64,000 nt of DNA from Owenia fusiformis (taxonomy: Eukaryota; Annelida; Polychaeta; Sabellida; Oweniidae). The notes under the pieces are model-generated. The model worked only from the letters and a program-made list of their open reading frames with translations, ran no database searches and had not been told where the DNA came from. Shown here in pieces: positions 24,400-37,377 of the stretch. Each line of letters starts with the position of its first letter. Position 1 is the first letter of the stretch. The translations under genes and the position numbers were made by a program. Where the stretch lies: the NCBI GenBank assembly GCA_903813345.2, contig CAIIXF020000003.1:21344931-21408930 (forward strand). Direction: 5' to 3'.

Positions 24400-26390
24400 A
24401 TGATCTAAAATATGTCAACTAATCACCATTCAACTAAAAATATAAACAACTATTGCTGAAAGTGAAAAATTGGTCATTTTGCCCATTTATGTGTCATTTT
24501 TTTGATTTTAGTGTGCTAATAAATGTGCTAAACTTTTGTAAAGTTTAAGAATATTAACATGCAATAATAACATTTGTGTTGTTTTTCTCATTTAATGGTG
24601 GAGGGCAGATCTTAGACCTCTAATAAAAACATTCGTTGTCTTACATACATTTTCTTTAACTTAAATCAGAGAAGACAGATTCAATAAAAAGCATATATGA
24701 ATCTATCATCAAAGAATTATAATTGTGGAAAATCATATGCTACTGCTAAATGCAGAATGCTAAAAATGCCAAATTTTAGACACATGTAATCAAATGAAGG
24801 TTAGATTGAATAATACATAGTATTGATAGAGAATAGCTACAATTTTGTTAAAGTTTATGATTTGAAATTACTTTTTCATTTACATTATAAATGGAGCAGG
24901 GGAGACATGAAAGCTCTAATATCAACATTGGTTGTCCAATATACATTTTCTATATCCTAAATGGAAGAAGACATGTACAAGAACAGATCTGACCAAGAAT
25001 GCACCAACCAGTCAGCATAAAACTCAAGATATAGGGACATATGTGTTATTGCTGAAAGCGAAAATGAAAAAAAGCCAAGTTTTGTCCTTAAATATCTCAT
25101 TTCTAGGCATTAGAATACTAATGAGGGTCCTGAAACATCAGAAAAAGATTTAATAATACATAGTATCGACATAGAATAGGTGCAACTTTGTAAAAGTTCA
25201 TAATTTGAAGTTATTTTACTTTTTATTCATTTTATTTTTTGTATTAATATTTCCTGTCATTTTTCCTAATAAATGGGATAGGGGAGATCTGAAAGCTCTA
25301 CTATGAATATTGGTCATCCACTATACATTTTTTATATCTTAAATGAAAGAAGACATCTACAAGAACAACTTTGACTAAGAATGCACCAACCAGTCAGCAT
25401 TAAACTCAAGATATAAGGACCTATATGTTATTGCTGAAAGCGAAAATGGTGAAAAAAGCCATGTTTTGTCCTTAAATGTCTCATTTCTAGGCACTAGTTT
25501 ACCAATAAAGGTTCTGAAATATCTTAAAAACATTAAATAACACATAATCTTGATATAGAATAGCTACAACTTTATTAAAGTTTATAGTTTCAAGTTATTT
25601 TATATTTTCATATTTTTCTTTAATTTTTCATGATAAATGGGATAGGGGAGATCTGAAAGCTCTAATATGACCATTGGTGGTCGACTATACATTTCCTATA
25701 CCTTAAATGGAAGAAGACATCTACAAGAACAGATTTGATTAAAATTGCAGCAACCAGTAAGCATAAAACTCAATATATGAGGAACTATATGTTACTGCTG
25801 AAAGCTAAAATGATTTTAAAAAATGCCAAGTTTTGTCCTTAAATGTCTCATTTCTAGGCACTAGTATACCAATAAAGGTTTTGAAATATCTGAAAAACAT
25901 TAAATAATACATAATCTTGATATAGAATAGCTGCAACATTGTTAAAGTTTATAAATTCAAGTTATTTTATATTTTCATATGTTTCAGTAATTTTTCATAA
26001 TAAATGGGGTAGGGGAGATCTGAAAGCTCTAATATGACCATTGGTGGTCCAATATACATTTTTTGTATCTTAAATGGAAGAAGACATGTACAAGCACAGA
26101 TTTAATCAAAATTGCAACAACCAGTCATCATTAAACTCAAGATATAAGGAACTATATGTTACTGCTGAAAGCGAAAATGATCAAAAATGCCAAATTTTGT
26201 CCTTAATTATCTTATTTCTAGACACTAGTACACTAACGAAGGTCATTAAACATCTGAAAAACATTAAATAATACATAGTGTTAATATTAAATAGTTAGAG
26301 TTTTGCTTGAGTTGAACATTTTGACTTTTTGTAGTTTCCATTTTTAGCCAATTTTTTTCTAAAAAATTCAAGGTATGTCTTCTTCGGACC
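24400..26390 (-). repeat. FB1 right-arm subrepeats, about 360 bp each, inverted relative to the left arm
   Basis: Reverse complements of the left-arm phrases recur at about 24830, 25175, 25560, 25925 and 26290 ('gaatagctacaactttgttaaag' and variants). The outermost part (26290-26399) is complementary to 21075-21170, including 'gtcttcttcggacca'. Confidence 0.85.
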
Positions 26391-27789
26391 AATATTTAGA
26401 TATAGTATAGTAGGAACAAGGGGTTCCCATGCACCCATAAGGTGTGAATAAGTTACATACATTTTTGTAATCCCTAGGGTGTCTATTTAATGAATTCATT
26501 TGTTAACATTGCCAACTAATGTCCCATAGTACTTTTATGGCGGCATTCAGTTACCATGGTAACGCGTCTTTAGACATCTTACCTTGGTATCTTAAATCAT
26601 TTGTAGCTCTGTCATTATTTGGTCTATAGAAATGATATTGGTACCAAATTGAACCTCGTTAAATTTTCAATAAATTTCTGATATTCAATAATGCAAATTA
26701 TCTAATTTGCATAAATTATGACGTCATCAATCTATTTTTGGTTCAGAATTTCCAACTATAGCAACGTATCTATTAGAACTGAGGCCGTATGGCAAAATTT
26801 CTGAAAGGTTTTGTCCTTTATTCTATTAGTAGAAGGTATAAGCAACATAAAAGTGAAAACAGATTCAAAATTGAATCAGTATTACGAAAGTTATGTAACT
26901 TTCGAGGCAGCTATCGGAATGTCATTATTTGACAATAATATACATACGTCTTACCTTGGAGTCTTGAATCAATGTAGCTTCGCCATTATTTGGTCTATAG
27001 AGATGATATTGGTATCTGATTAAACCTTATTAAATTTACTATATGGTTACAATATTCAGTTATGCAAATTAGCTAATTTGCATTAATTGTGACGTCATCA
27101 ATCCATTTTTGGTTCAGAATATCCTAGTATAGCAACATATCTATTAGAACTGAGGCCGTATGACAGAATGGGTGCATAGTTTTGTCCCTTATTTGATGAG
27201 TGGAAGATATAAGCAACATTAAAGAGACAACAAATCTTCAAAATTGGATCAGAATTAACAAAATTATCCAGCTTTGGAGGCAGCTACTGTGAACGTCATT
27301 GTTTGACAATTATAAAAAGAATATTAAATTAACAAAAAAAGTAACAACCATAGTTGTTTCAATCTTATTGAGTTAAAATGTGCATGTATTGAACTGAACT
27401 AATAAGTATGTGGAAAGGTTACATGCATTTTGACTATCATTCACAGGGGTCAAAACGGTTATCTCGACCCTGTATATTAAAGATCCAATTTTATAATTTA
27501 CCATGCACTTTCAATGATTCATATAAATAGTATACATATAGTCTGATTTTCATCATATTCATCATATTCTTGATTCTTAAAGCATCTGAAGTGTATAGCA
27601 TGATTAGAAGTGAAGATGATTCATCATATGGTTTATGTAATATTTCTAACATTTCAGATGCTATGGTAACATCACTTGATAATGAGGTTTTTACATTTCA
27701 CGTTCTTAATGAGTTAAAAGGAAGTTATTCTCCCTTTGCTTTAGAGATAAATAGTCGCATGAATTTGTTTAGAAAAATTATAACTTAAA

Positions 27790-29420
27790 GAAGCTATAAA
27801 GGGGCCCAAAGTGGCCCAAAGTGGCTCCCAGAAGCTATACGATGGCCCCCAGAAGCTATGCAAGGGCCTGCAGAAACTGTACTGTAGCCCCCAGAAGCTA
27901 TACAGGGGCCCCCAGTGGCTCCCAGAAGCTATACGATGGCCCCCATAAGCTATGCAAATTAATTTGAAGATTTTGGGGAAACCTGGCAAAATACATTAAT
28001 TATTAGGTCCCAGAAGCCCCCAGAAGCTATATGATGGCCCCCAGTGGCCCCAAGAATCTATACAGGGGCCCCAAGTGGCCCCCAGAAGCTATACTGTGCT
28101 CCCCAGAAGCTATATGTTGGCCCCCAGAAGCTGAATAGTGGCCCCAAGGAGCTATACGGTGGCTCCCAGAAGCTATACAGGAAACCCTGTGGCTCCAGGA
28201 GCTATACGGTGGCGCCCAGAAGCTATACAGGGGCCCCCAGTGGCCTCAAAAAGCTATACGGTGGCCCCCAGAAGCTATGCGGGGGCCCCCAGAAGCTATA
28301 CAAGGGCCCCCAGAAACTATACTATGGTCTCCAGAAGCTATATGGTGGCCCCCAGTGGCCCTCGGAAGCTATATGATGGCCTCCAGAAGCTAATTAGTGG
28401 CCCCCAGGAGCTATACGGTGGCTCCCAGAAGCTATTCAGGGGACCCCAGTGGCCCCAAGTAGCTAAACGATGGCCCCCAGAAGCTATACAGGAGCCCCAA
28501 AAAGCTACATGATGGCCCCCAGAATCTATATGATGGCCCCAAATGGCTCTTAGAAGATGTGAAGGGCCCCCAGTAGCCCCTAGAAGCTATACGGTGGCCC
28601 CTAGTGGCCCTCATAGGCTATATGATGGCCCCCAGAAGCTAAATAGTGACCCTCAGGAGCTATATGGTGGTTCCCAGAAGCTACACAATGGCCCCCAGAA
28701 TCTATATGGTGGCCCCTGATGGCTCCCAGAAGCTATAAAGGGCCCCCCAGTTGCCCCTAGAAGCTATACGGTGGCCCCCAGTGGCCCCGAAAGCTATATA
28801 GTGGCCCCCAGAAGCTATAAAGGGGCCCAAAGTGGCTCCCAGAAGCTATACGATGGCCCCCAGAAGCTATGCAAGGGCCTGCAGAAACTGTACTGTAGCC
28901 CCCAGAAGCTATACAGGGGCCCCCAGTGGCTCCCAGAAGCTATACGATGGCCCCCATAAGCTATGCAAGGGCCCGCAGAAGCTATACGGTAGCCCCCATA
29001 AGCTATACGATGGCCTCCGTATAGCTTCTAGGGGCTACTGGGGGCCCTGTATAGCTTCTGGGAGCCATTGGGGGCCATCATATAGATTCTGGAGGCAATC
29101 GTGTATCTTCTGGGGGCTGCTGTATAGCTTCTGGGGGCCATCGTATAGCTTCTTGGGGCCACTGGGGTCCCCTGAATAGCTTCTGGGTGCCACCGTATAG
29201 CTCCTGGGGGCCACTAATTAGCTTCTGGGGGCCATCATATAGCTTCTGAGGGCCACTAGGGGTCACCATATAGCTTTTGGAGACCACAGTATAGTTTCTG
29301 TAGGCCCTTATATAGCTTCTGGGGGCCATCGTATACCTTCTGGGGGCTACTTGGGGCCCCTGTATAGATTCTTGGGGCCACTGGGGGCCATCATATAGCT
29401 TCTGGGGGCTTCTGGAACCT
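27790..29420. repeat. GC-rich minisatellite at the centre of FB2
   Basis: Irregular units of about 24-27 bases built on 'cccccagaagctatac(g)gtggc'. They run on the plus strand to about 29005 and then switch to the reverse complement, so the array straddles the palindrome centre. It is much more GC-rich than its surroundings. Long open frames here (for example 28044-28376, 28138-28512) are repeat artefacts with MAPRSYT-like periodic peptides. Confidence 0.85.
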
Positions 29421-29572
29421 AATAATTAATGTATTTTGCCAGGTTTCACCAAAATCTTCAAATATGGGGGCTGTCAGGAGGGCGTTAAATTAAGTTATAA
29501 TTTTTTTAAACAAATTCATGTGACTATTTATCTCTAAAGCAAAGGGAGAATAACTTTCTTTTAACTCATTAA

Positions 29573-30142
29573 AGGGTTCCGATTAGCATCCCGTATAAAA
29601 ACAATATGGCGGCTCCAGGCGAATCAACTGGATCAGTCCATTTTTAAGAAATAAGGGGAGTTCTGTAAAATCCAGTTTATTGAAATTGTCTTTGAGATAA
29701 AGTAATCCGTTTAATGATTTTGAAAACGTTATCCAAAGAGTGATTGCGTTCAAAGAATACATGTACAACAGCCAATATAAATCCTTGTATTAGAAACCGG
29801 TTTGTCTTGCTTTGTTTCATTTGTAGGATATTTCATATGCCAAGCTGTGTGCTATTACGTTATGGGGAAATTTAGATGCCAATTTTTCCTTATTATACAC
29901 AAATAGAAGATCCTGAAACTTCACCCATAAATGTGGAATTGATTTGTCAAAATAAAAATCACCCTTTTATAAATGTGTGACGATCTATAATATACTTATG
30001 CTATATAACAGTTAGAGGCGTTGACACAACGACCTCGAACCTCTGAACCCTTGAGTATTATTCCGGGATCGGGCCTTTTATACTAAACGGTGAGCAACAC
30101 CAGAAAAGAGCGTTCGATTTGCTAAACGATATGCGTCACCCT
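29573..30142. mobile_element. TTAA-flanked element in the FB2 right arm, 570 bp
   Basis: The right arm of FB2 has 570 extra bases relative to the left arm. They are bounded by TTAA at 29569-29572 and 30143-30146, and the left arm has a single TTAA at 27706-27709 in the complementary place. The ends are AGGGT..ACCCT. A TTAA duplication is the mark of the piggyBac superfamily; the element is non-autonomous. Confidence 0.85.
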
Positions 30143-30531
30143 TTAAGAACGTGAAATGTAAAAACCTCATTATCAAGTGATGTTACCATAGCATCTGAAA
30201 TGTTAGAATTATTACATAAACCATATGATGAATCATCTTCACTTCTAATCATGCTTTATACTTCAGATGCTTTAAGAATCAAGAATATGAAGAATATGAT
30301 GAATATGATGAAAATCAGACTATATGTATACTATTTATATGAATCATTGAAAGTGCATGGTAAATTATAAAATTGGATCTTTAATATACAGGGTCGAGAT
30401 AACCGTTTTGACCCCTGTGAATGATAGTCAAAATACATGTAACCTTTCCACATACTTATTAGTTCAGTTCAATACATGCACATTTTTACTCAATAAGATT
30501 GAAACAACTATAGTTGTTACTTTTTTTGTTA

Positions 30532-31399
30532 CAGTAGAACCTGCTAAGTGGAACATCTCCATAAGTGGAACACCTCACAAGTGGAATGCTTTTTCAAAGT
30601 CCCGTTTTAAAAACCCATTGACTTAATGTTAATTGAACCTCTATAAGTGGAACACCTCCAAACCTGAACAGTGAACACCCCATTTTGAAGAATTAACCTG
30701 CCAAGTGGAACAGTCAATTTTCCATAAATTTCAATATTGATTCTTATGTAAACAAAATTAACCTTCTACAGCGATATCTGGGTATGAAAACAGGTAATAA
30801 CATGATAATTGGCAAATTAGGATTTTAATAGATTACCATAAAGCCAATTGGATTAACCTCCTGTAGAGATCAACATGTGATGCTACCACTAATTAATTTG
30901 ATAATTAGCAAATTAGGATTTCATAAGATTATCATTCATCAAATTGGATTAAGAGATGGACTTACTAACTAATTACCACTAATTAATACCCCTTCACAGC
31001 TGTTTGTTTCATACTTAATATGTAAGATTAAGAATGTCAGTTAAAAACAAATGAATTATTAGCAGTAGGAACAAGTCTCTAAATCTTAATTGCCAAATCT
31101 TGGCGTCTGAGACTGGCAGAATGAGGAGGATTGAGAATGCCATAAAGCATTTTTGGCAGGAATGAGGAGGATTAAGAATGTCAGATATCTTTTTGAGTAA
31201 AACAAATGGATAACTAATGCTATATAGCTGCCCTGCAATGATCGGAAAATTTTATTTTCAGTGATATATATCACCCGTTTATTTAATCTTGTATGTCCTT
31301 TAAATCCCTGCGAACCCAAAACCTCTGTAAGTGGAACACCTCCTAAGTGGAACGCTTTTTGGCAGAACGGAGGGTGTTCCACTTGCACAGGTTCTACTG
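30532..31399. mobile_element. TIR element with TA duplication in the FB2 right arm, 868 bp
   Basis: The ends CAGTAGAACCTGCTAAGTGG and its near complement (..CCACTTGCACAGGTTCTACTG) are flanked by TA (30530-30531 and 31400-31401). The left arm has the empty site with one TA at 27330-27331. Several 'taagtggaacacctcc' phrases repeat inside the ends. TIR and target fit the pogo/Tc1-mariner group; no intact transposase. Confidence 0.9.
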
Positions 31400-32649
31400 T
31401 AATTTAATATTCTTTTTATAATTGTCAAACAATGACGTTCACAGTAGCTGCCTCCAAAGCTGGATAATTTTGTTAATTCTGATTCAATTTTGAAGATTTG
31501 TTGTCTCTTTAATGTTGCTTATATCTTCCACTCATCAAATAAGGGACAAAACTATGCACACATTCTGTCATATGGCCTCAGTTCTAATAGATATGTTGCT
31601 ATAATAGGATATTCTGAACCAAAAATGGATTGATGACGTCACAATTAATGCAAATAAGCTAATTTGCATAACTGAATATTGTAACCATATAGAAAATTTA
31701 ATAAGGTTTAATCAGATACCAATATCATCTCTATAGACCAAATAATGGCGAAGCTACATTGATTCAAGACTCCAAGGTAAGACGTATGTATATTATTGTC
31801 AAATAATGACATTCACGATAGCTGCCTCGAAAGTTACATAACTTTCGTAATACTGATTCAATTTTGAATCTGTTTTCACTTTTATGTTGCTTATACCTTC
31901 TACTAATAGAATAAAGGACAAAACCTTTCAGAAATTTTGCCATACGGCCTCAGTTCTAATAGATACGTTGCTATAGTTGGAAATTCTGAACCAAAAATAG
32001 ATTGATGACGTCATAATTTATGCAAATTAGATAATTTGCATAATTGAATATCATAAATTTATTGGAAATTTAACGAGGTTCAATTTGGTACCAATATCAT
32101 TTCTATAGACCAAATAATGACAGAGCTACAAATGATTTTAGATACCAAGGTGAGATGTCTAAAGATGCGTAGCCATGGTAACTGAATGCCGCAATAAAAG
32201 TACTATGGGACATTAGTTGGCAATGTTAACAAATGAATTCATTAAATAGACACCCTAGGGATTACAAAAATGTATGTAACTTATTCACACCTTATGGGTG
32301 CATGGGAACCCCTTGTTCCTACTATACTAATATGTTCGCAAGAGTTCTATGCTTTGCAGGCGAAATCCCTTATGCAGGAAACCCTAATAGAATGAAAAAT
32401 ACAGAGAAACTCCATCCAGCTCACAAAGTCATTTTGTGCACAATTCTCACACCTTCCACCCCGAGTAATTTTAATTAGACACTTCATGCATTTTTGTGTG
32501 ATATAAGGGACTAGATAATGAGTTGTGTTACGTTAAAATATATATCTTTAGAATTAAATTCTCAATACTATTTTTTGCATGTGAACATGACTTGCACAGA
32601 AAACACTGACATTTTAGGACATAAAAGATCACATTGGAAGGGTGTTCAG

Positions 32650-35600
32650 AAAAGAAAGATCTTCAAATTATAGAGCCAATTTAATTGAAGAGGTGTTCAT
32701 ATTGGAGAGATATTCTCATTAAGAGGTGTTCACATTGAAAAGACCTTAACATTAAATAGGTGCTCACATTAGAGGGATGTTCTTATTAGAAATGTTCATA
32801 TTGAAAAGACATTAACATTAAATAGGTGCTCACATTAGAGAGATGTTCTTATTAGAAATGTATTGTTCATATTGAAAAGACATTAACATTAAATAGGTGC
32901 TCACATTAGAGAGATGTACTTATTAGAAATCACATTAGAGAGATGTACTTATTAGAAATGTTCATATTGAAAAGACCTTAACATTAAATAGGTGCTCACA
33001 TTAGAGAGATGTACTTATTAGAAATGTTCATATTGAAAAGACCTTAACATTAAATAGGTGCTCACATTAGAGAGATGTACTTATTAGAAATGTTCATATT
33101 GAAAAGACATTAACATTAAATAGGTGCTCACATTAGAGAGATGTACTTATTAGAAATGTTCATATTGAAAAGACCTTAACATTAAATAGGTGCTCACATT
33201 AGAGAGATGTACTTATTAGAAATGTTCATATTGAAAAGACCTTAACATTAAATAGGTGCTCACATTAGAGAGATGTACTTATTAGAAATGTTCATATTGA
33301 AAAGACCTAAACATTAAATAGGTGCTCACATTAGAGAGATGTACTTATTAGAAATGTTCATATTGAAAAGACCTTAACATTAAATAGGTGCTCACATTAG
33401 AGAGATGTTCTTATTAGAAATGTTCATATTGAAAAGACCTAAACATTAAATAGGTGCTCACATTAGAGAGATGTACTTATTAGAAATGTTCATATTGAAA
33501 AGACCTTAACATTAAATAGGTGCTCACATTAGAGAGATGTACTTATTAGAAATGTTCATATTGAAAAGACCTTAACATTAAATAGGTGCTCACATTAAAG
33601 AGATGTACTTATTAGAAATGTTCATATTGAAAAGACCTAAACATTAAATAGGTGCTCACATTAGAGAGATGAACTTATTAGAAATGTTCATATTGAAAAG
33701 ACATAAACATTAAATAGGTGCTCACATTAGAGAGATGTACTTATTAGAAATGTTCATATTGAAAAGACCTTAACATTAAATAGGTGCTCACATTAGAGAG
33801 ATGTTCTTATTAGAAATGTTCATATTGAAAAGACATTAACATTAAATAGGTGCTCACATTAGAGAGATGTACTTATTAGAAATCACATTAGAGAGATGTA
33901 CTTATTAGAAATGTTCATATTGAAAAGACCTTAACATTAAATAGGTGCTCACATTAGAGAGATGTACTTATTAGAAATGTTCATATTGAAAAGACCTTAA
34001 CATTAAATAGGTGCTCACATTAGAGAGATGTACTTATTAGAAATGTTCATATTGAAAAGACCTTAACATTAAATAGGTGCTCACATTAGAGAGATGTACT
34101 TATTAGAAATGTTCATATTGAAAAGACCTTAACATTAAATAGGTGCTCACATTAGAGAGATGTACTTATTAGAAATGTTCATATTGAAAAGACCTTAACA
34201 TTAAATAGGTGCTCACATTAGAGAATGTACTTATTAGAAATGTTCATATTGAAAAGACCTTAACATTAAATAGGTGCTCACATTAGAGAGATGTACTTAT
34301 TAGAAATGTTCATATTGAAAAGACCTAAACATTAAATAGGTGCTCACATTAGAGAGATGTACTTATTAGAAATGTTCATATTGAAAAGACCTTAACATTA
34401 AATAGGTGCTCACATTAGAGAGATGTACTTATTAGAAATGTTCACATTGAAAAGACCTTAACATTAAATAGGTGCTCACATTAGAGAGATGTACTTATTA
34501 GAAATGTTCATATTGAAAAGACCTTAACATTAAATAGGTGCTCACATTAGAGAGATGTACTTATTAGAAATGTTCATATTGAAAAGACCTTAACATTAAA
34601 TAGGTGCTCACATTAGAGAGATGTACTTATTAGAAATGTTCATATTGAAAAGACCTTAACATTAAATAGGTGCTCACATTAGAGAGATGTACTTATTAGA
34701 AATGTTCATATTGAAAAGACCTTAACATTAAATAGGTGCTCACATTAGAGAGATGTACTTATTAGAAATGTTCATATTGAAAAGACCTTAACATTAAATA
34801 GGTGCTCACATTAGAGAATGTACTTATTAGAAATGTTCATATTGAAAAGACCTTAACATTAAATAGGTGCTCACATTAGAGAGATGTACTTATTAGAAAT
34901 GTTCATATTGAAAAGACCTAAACATTAAATAGGTGCTCACATTAGAGAGATGTACTTATTAGAAATGTTCATATTGAAAAGACCTTAACATTAAATAGGT
35001 GCTCACATTAGAGAATGTACTTATTAGAAATGTTCATATTGAAAAGACCTTAACATTAAATAGGTGCTCACATTAGAGAATGTACTTATTAGAAATGTTC
35101 ATATTGAAAAGACCTTAACATTAAATAGGTGCTCACATTAGAGAGATGTACTTATTAGAAATGTTCATATTGAAAAGACATAAACATTAAATAGGTGCTC
35201 ACATTAGAGAGATGTACTTATTAGAAATGTTCATATTGAAAAGACCTTAACATTAAATAGGTGCTCACATTAGAGAGATGTACTTATTAGAAATGTTCAT
35301 ATTGAAAAGACCTAAACATTAAATAGGTGCTCACATTAGAGAGATGTACTTATTAGAAATGTTCATATTGAAAAGACCTTAACATTAAATAGGTGCTCAC
35401 ATTAGAGAGATGTACTTATTAGAAATGTTCATATTGAAAAGACCTTAACATTAAATAGGTGCTCACATTAGAGAGATGTTCTTATTAGAAATGTTCATAT
35501 TGAAAAGACCTTAACATTAAATAGGTGCTCACATTAGAGAGATGTTCTTATTAGAAATGTTCATATTGAAAAGACCTAAACATTAAATAGGTGCTCACAT

Positions 35601-37080
35601 TAGAGAGATGTACTTATTAGAAATGTTCATATTGAAAAGACCTTAACATTAAATAGGTGCTCACATTAGAGAGATGTACTTATTAGAAATGTTCATATTG
35701 AAAAGACCTTAACATTAAATAGGTGCTCACATTAGAGAGATGTACTTATTAGAAATGTTCATATTGAAAAGACCTTAACATTAAATAGGTGCTCACATTA
35801 GAGAGATGTACTTATTAGAAATGTTCATATTGAAAAGACCTTAACATTAAATAGGTGCTCACATTAGAGAGATGTACTTATTAGAAATGTTCATATTGAA
35901 AAGACCTTAACATTAAATAGGTGCTCACATTAGAGAGATGTACTTATTAGAAATGTTCATATTGAAAAGACCTTAACATTAAATAGGTGCTCACATTAGA
36001 GAGATGTACTTATTAGAAATGTTCATATTGAAAAGACCTTAACATTAAATAGGTGCTCACATTAGAGAGATGTACTTATTAGAAATGTTCATATTGAAAA
36101 GACCTTAACATTAAATAGGTGCTCACATTAGAGAGATGTACTTATTAGAAATGTTCATATTGAAAAGACCTTAACATTAAATAGGTGCTCACATTAGAGA
36201 GATGTACTTATTAGAAATGTTCATATTGAAAAGACCTTAACATTAAATAGGTGCTCACATTAGAGAGATGTACTTATTAGAAATGTTCATATTGAAAAGA
36301 CCTTAACATTAAATAGGTGCTCACATTAGAGAGATGTACTTATTAGAAATGTTCATATTGAAAAGACCTTAACATTAAATAGGTGCTCACATTAGAGAGA
36401 TGTACTTATTAGAAATGTTCATATTGAAAAGACCTAAACATTAAATAGGTACTCACATTAGAGAGATGTACTTATTAGAAATGTTCATATTGAAAAGACC
36501 TTAACATTAAATAGGTGCTCACATTAGAGAGATGTACTTATTAGAAATGTTCATATTGAAAAGACCTAAACATTAAATAGGTGCTCACATTAGAGAGATG
36601 TACTGATTAGAAATGTTCATATTGAAAAGACCTAAACATTAAATAGGTGCTCACATTAGAGAGATGTACTTATTAGAAATGTTCATATTGAAAAGACCTA
36701 AACATTAAATAGGTGCTCACATTAGAGAGATGTACTTATTAGAAATGTTCATATTGAAAAGACCTAAACATTAAATAGGTACTCACATTAGAGAGATGTA
36801 CTTATTAGAAATGTTCACATTGAAAAGACCTAAACATTAAATAGGTGCTCACATTAGAGAGATGTACTTATTAGAAATGTTCATATTGAAAAGACCTAAA
36901 CATTAAATAGGTGCTCACATTAGAGAGCTAGAGATGTTCTTATTAGAGATGTTTATATTGAAAAGGTCTTCAGATTTGAAAAGTTCGCATTGAAGAGGTG
37001 CTCAGATTAGAGAGATATTCTCATATGAGATGTTTACATTGGAGAGGTATTCACATCAGAGAGATGTTCTCATTAATGAT
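32650..37080 (+). repeat. 66-bp satellite array, about 60 copies
   Basis: The period is exactly 66 bases over most of the array (for example unit starts at 35951 and 36017). Each unit contains 'aaatgttcatattgaaaaga', 'ccttaacattaaataggtgc' and 'tcacattagagagatgtact'. Variants (ccttaac/cctaaac/cattaac, tgtact/tgttct, a 65-base unit with gagaatg) are distributed in blocks. The first (32650-32850) and last (36930-37080) parts are degenerate. No open frame spans it. It lies just downstream of the HEATR3 stop. Confidence 0.95.
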
Positions 37081-37377
37081 ATTCACATACACAAGTTTAC
37101 AGTATATCCATTCTTATATTTTACCCAAATTACCACAATGGGTACAACAGCATTCTTAACTTTACAATTGCAAAAATCATAATACACTAATAACACACAT
37201 GACAGTTTTAATGGTCTTGATGAGTATTCAGGTTGTGATTCTGTGGTCCAGCCCCATCAAAATATATTATTACAATACACAGCATCATTTAATACACATG
37301 GTGCTTTAATTCTCTAGTCCAGATTTATCAGGCAATGTTATATTACTAAATTACAGATGATATGCTTGGACCTGGCC

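Larger units (their letters stand above)
26404..32329. mobile_element. Foldback element FB2, 5.9 kb, inserted in the FB1 right arm
   Basis: Ends AGTATAGTAGGAACAAGGGG and its complement CCCCTTGTTCCTACTATACT. The arms are inverted copies along their whole length (for example 26420-26800 against 31930-32310), meeting near 29005. ATAT flanks both sides (26400-26403 and 32330-32333), and removing FB2 plus one ATAT restores the FB1 sequence tttagatatgttcgc, which the intact left arm of FB1 contains in complement. No transposase-like frame is recognisable; a 72-codon frame at 27570-27788 is carried in both arms. Confidence 0.85.
20830..32480. mobile_element. Foldback element FB1 with tandem-repeat arms, split by FB2
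   Basis: The left end at about 20925-21080 (actcggggtgg, gagctggatgga, ttcgcctgcgaagcat, ttcgcaagag-type phrases) reappears in reverse complement at about 32330-32475. Inside, each arm carries about five copies of a 350-370 base subrepeat, direct within an arm and inverted between arms (21150-22640 versus 24400-26390). The loop lies at about 22650-24400. The right arm stops at 26399 and resumes at 32334 because FB2 is inserted there. Long inverted arms made of tandem subrepeats are the hallmark of Foldback-type elements. No transposase is recognised. Confidence 0.75.

Noticed and set aside
28044-29329. Long open frames with MAPRSYT / GPQKLY repeats
   Set aside because: They are periodic products of the GC-rich minisatellite at the centre of FB2, open in several frames and both strands.
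32650-37080. Regularly spaced repeats resembling a CRISPR array
   Set aside because: Units are contiguous 66-base tandem copies without unique spacers, in an animal genome.
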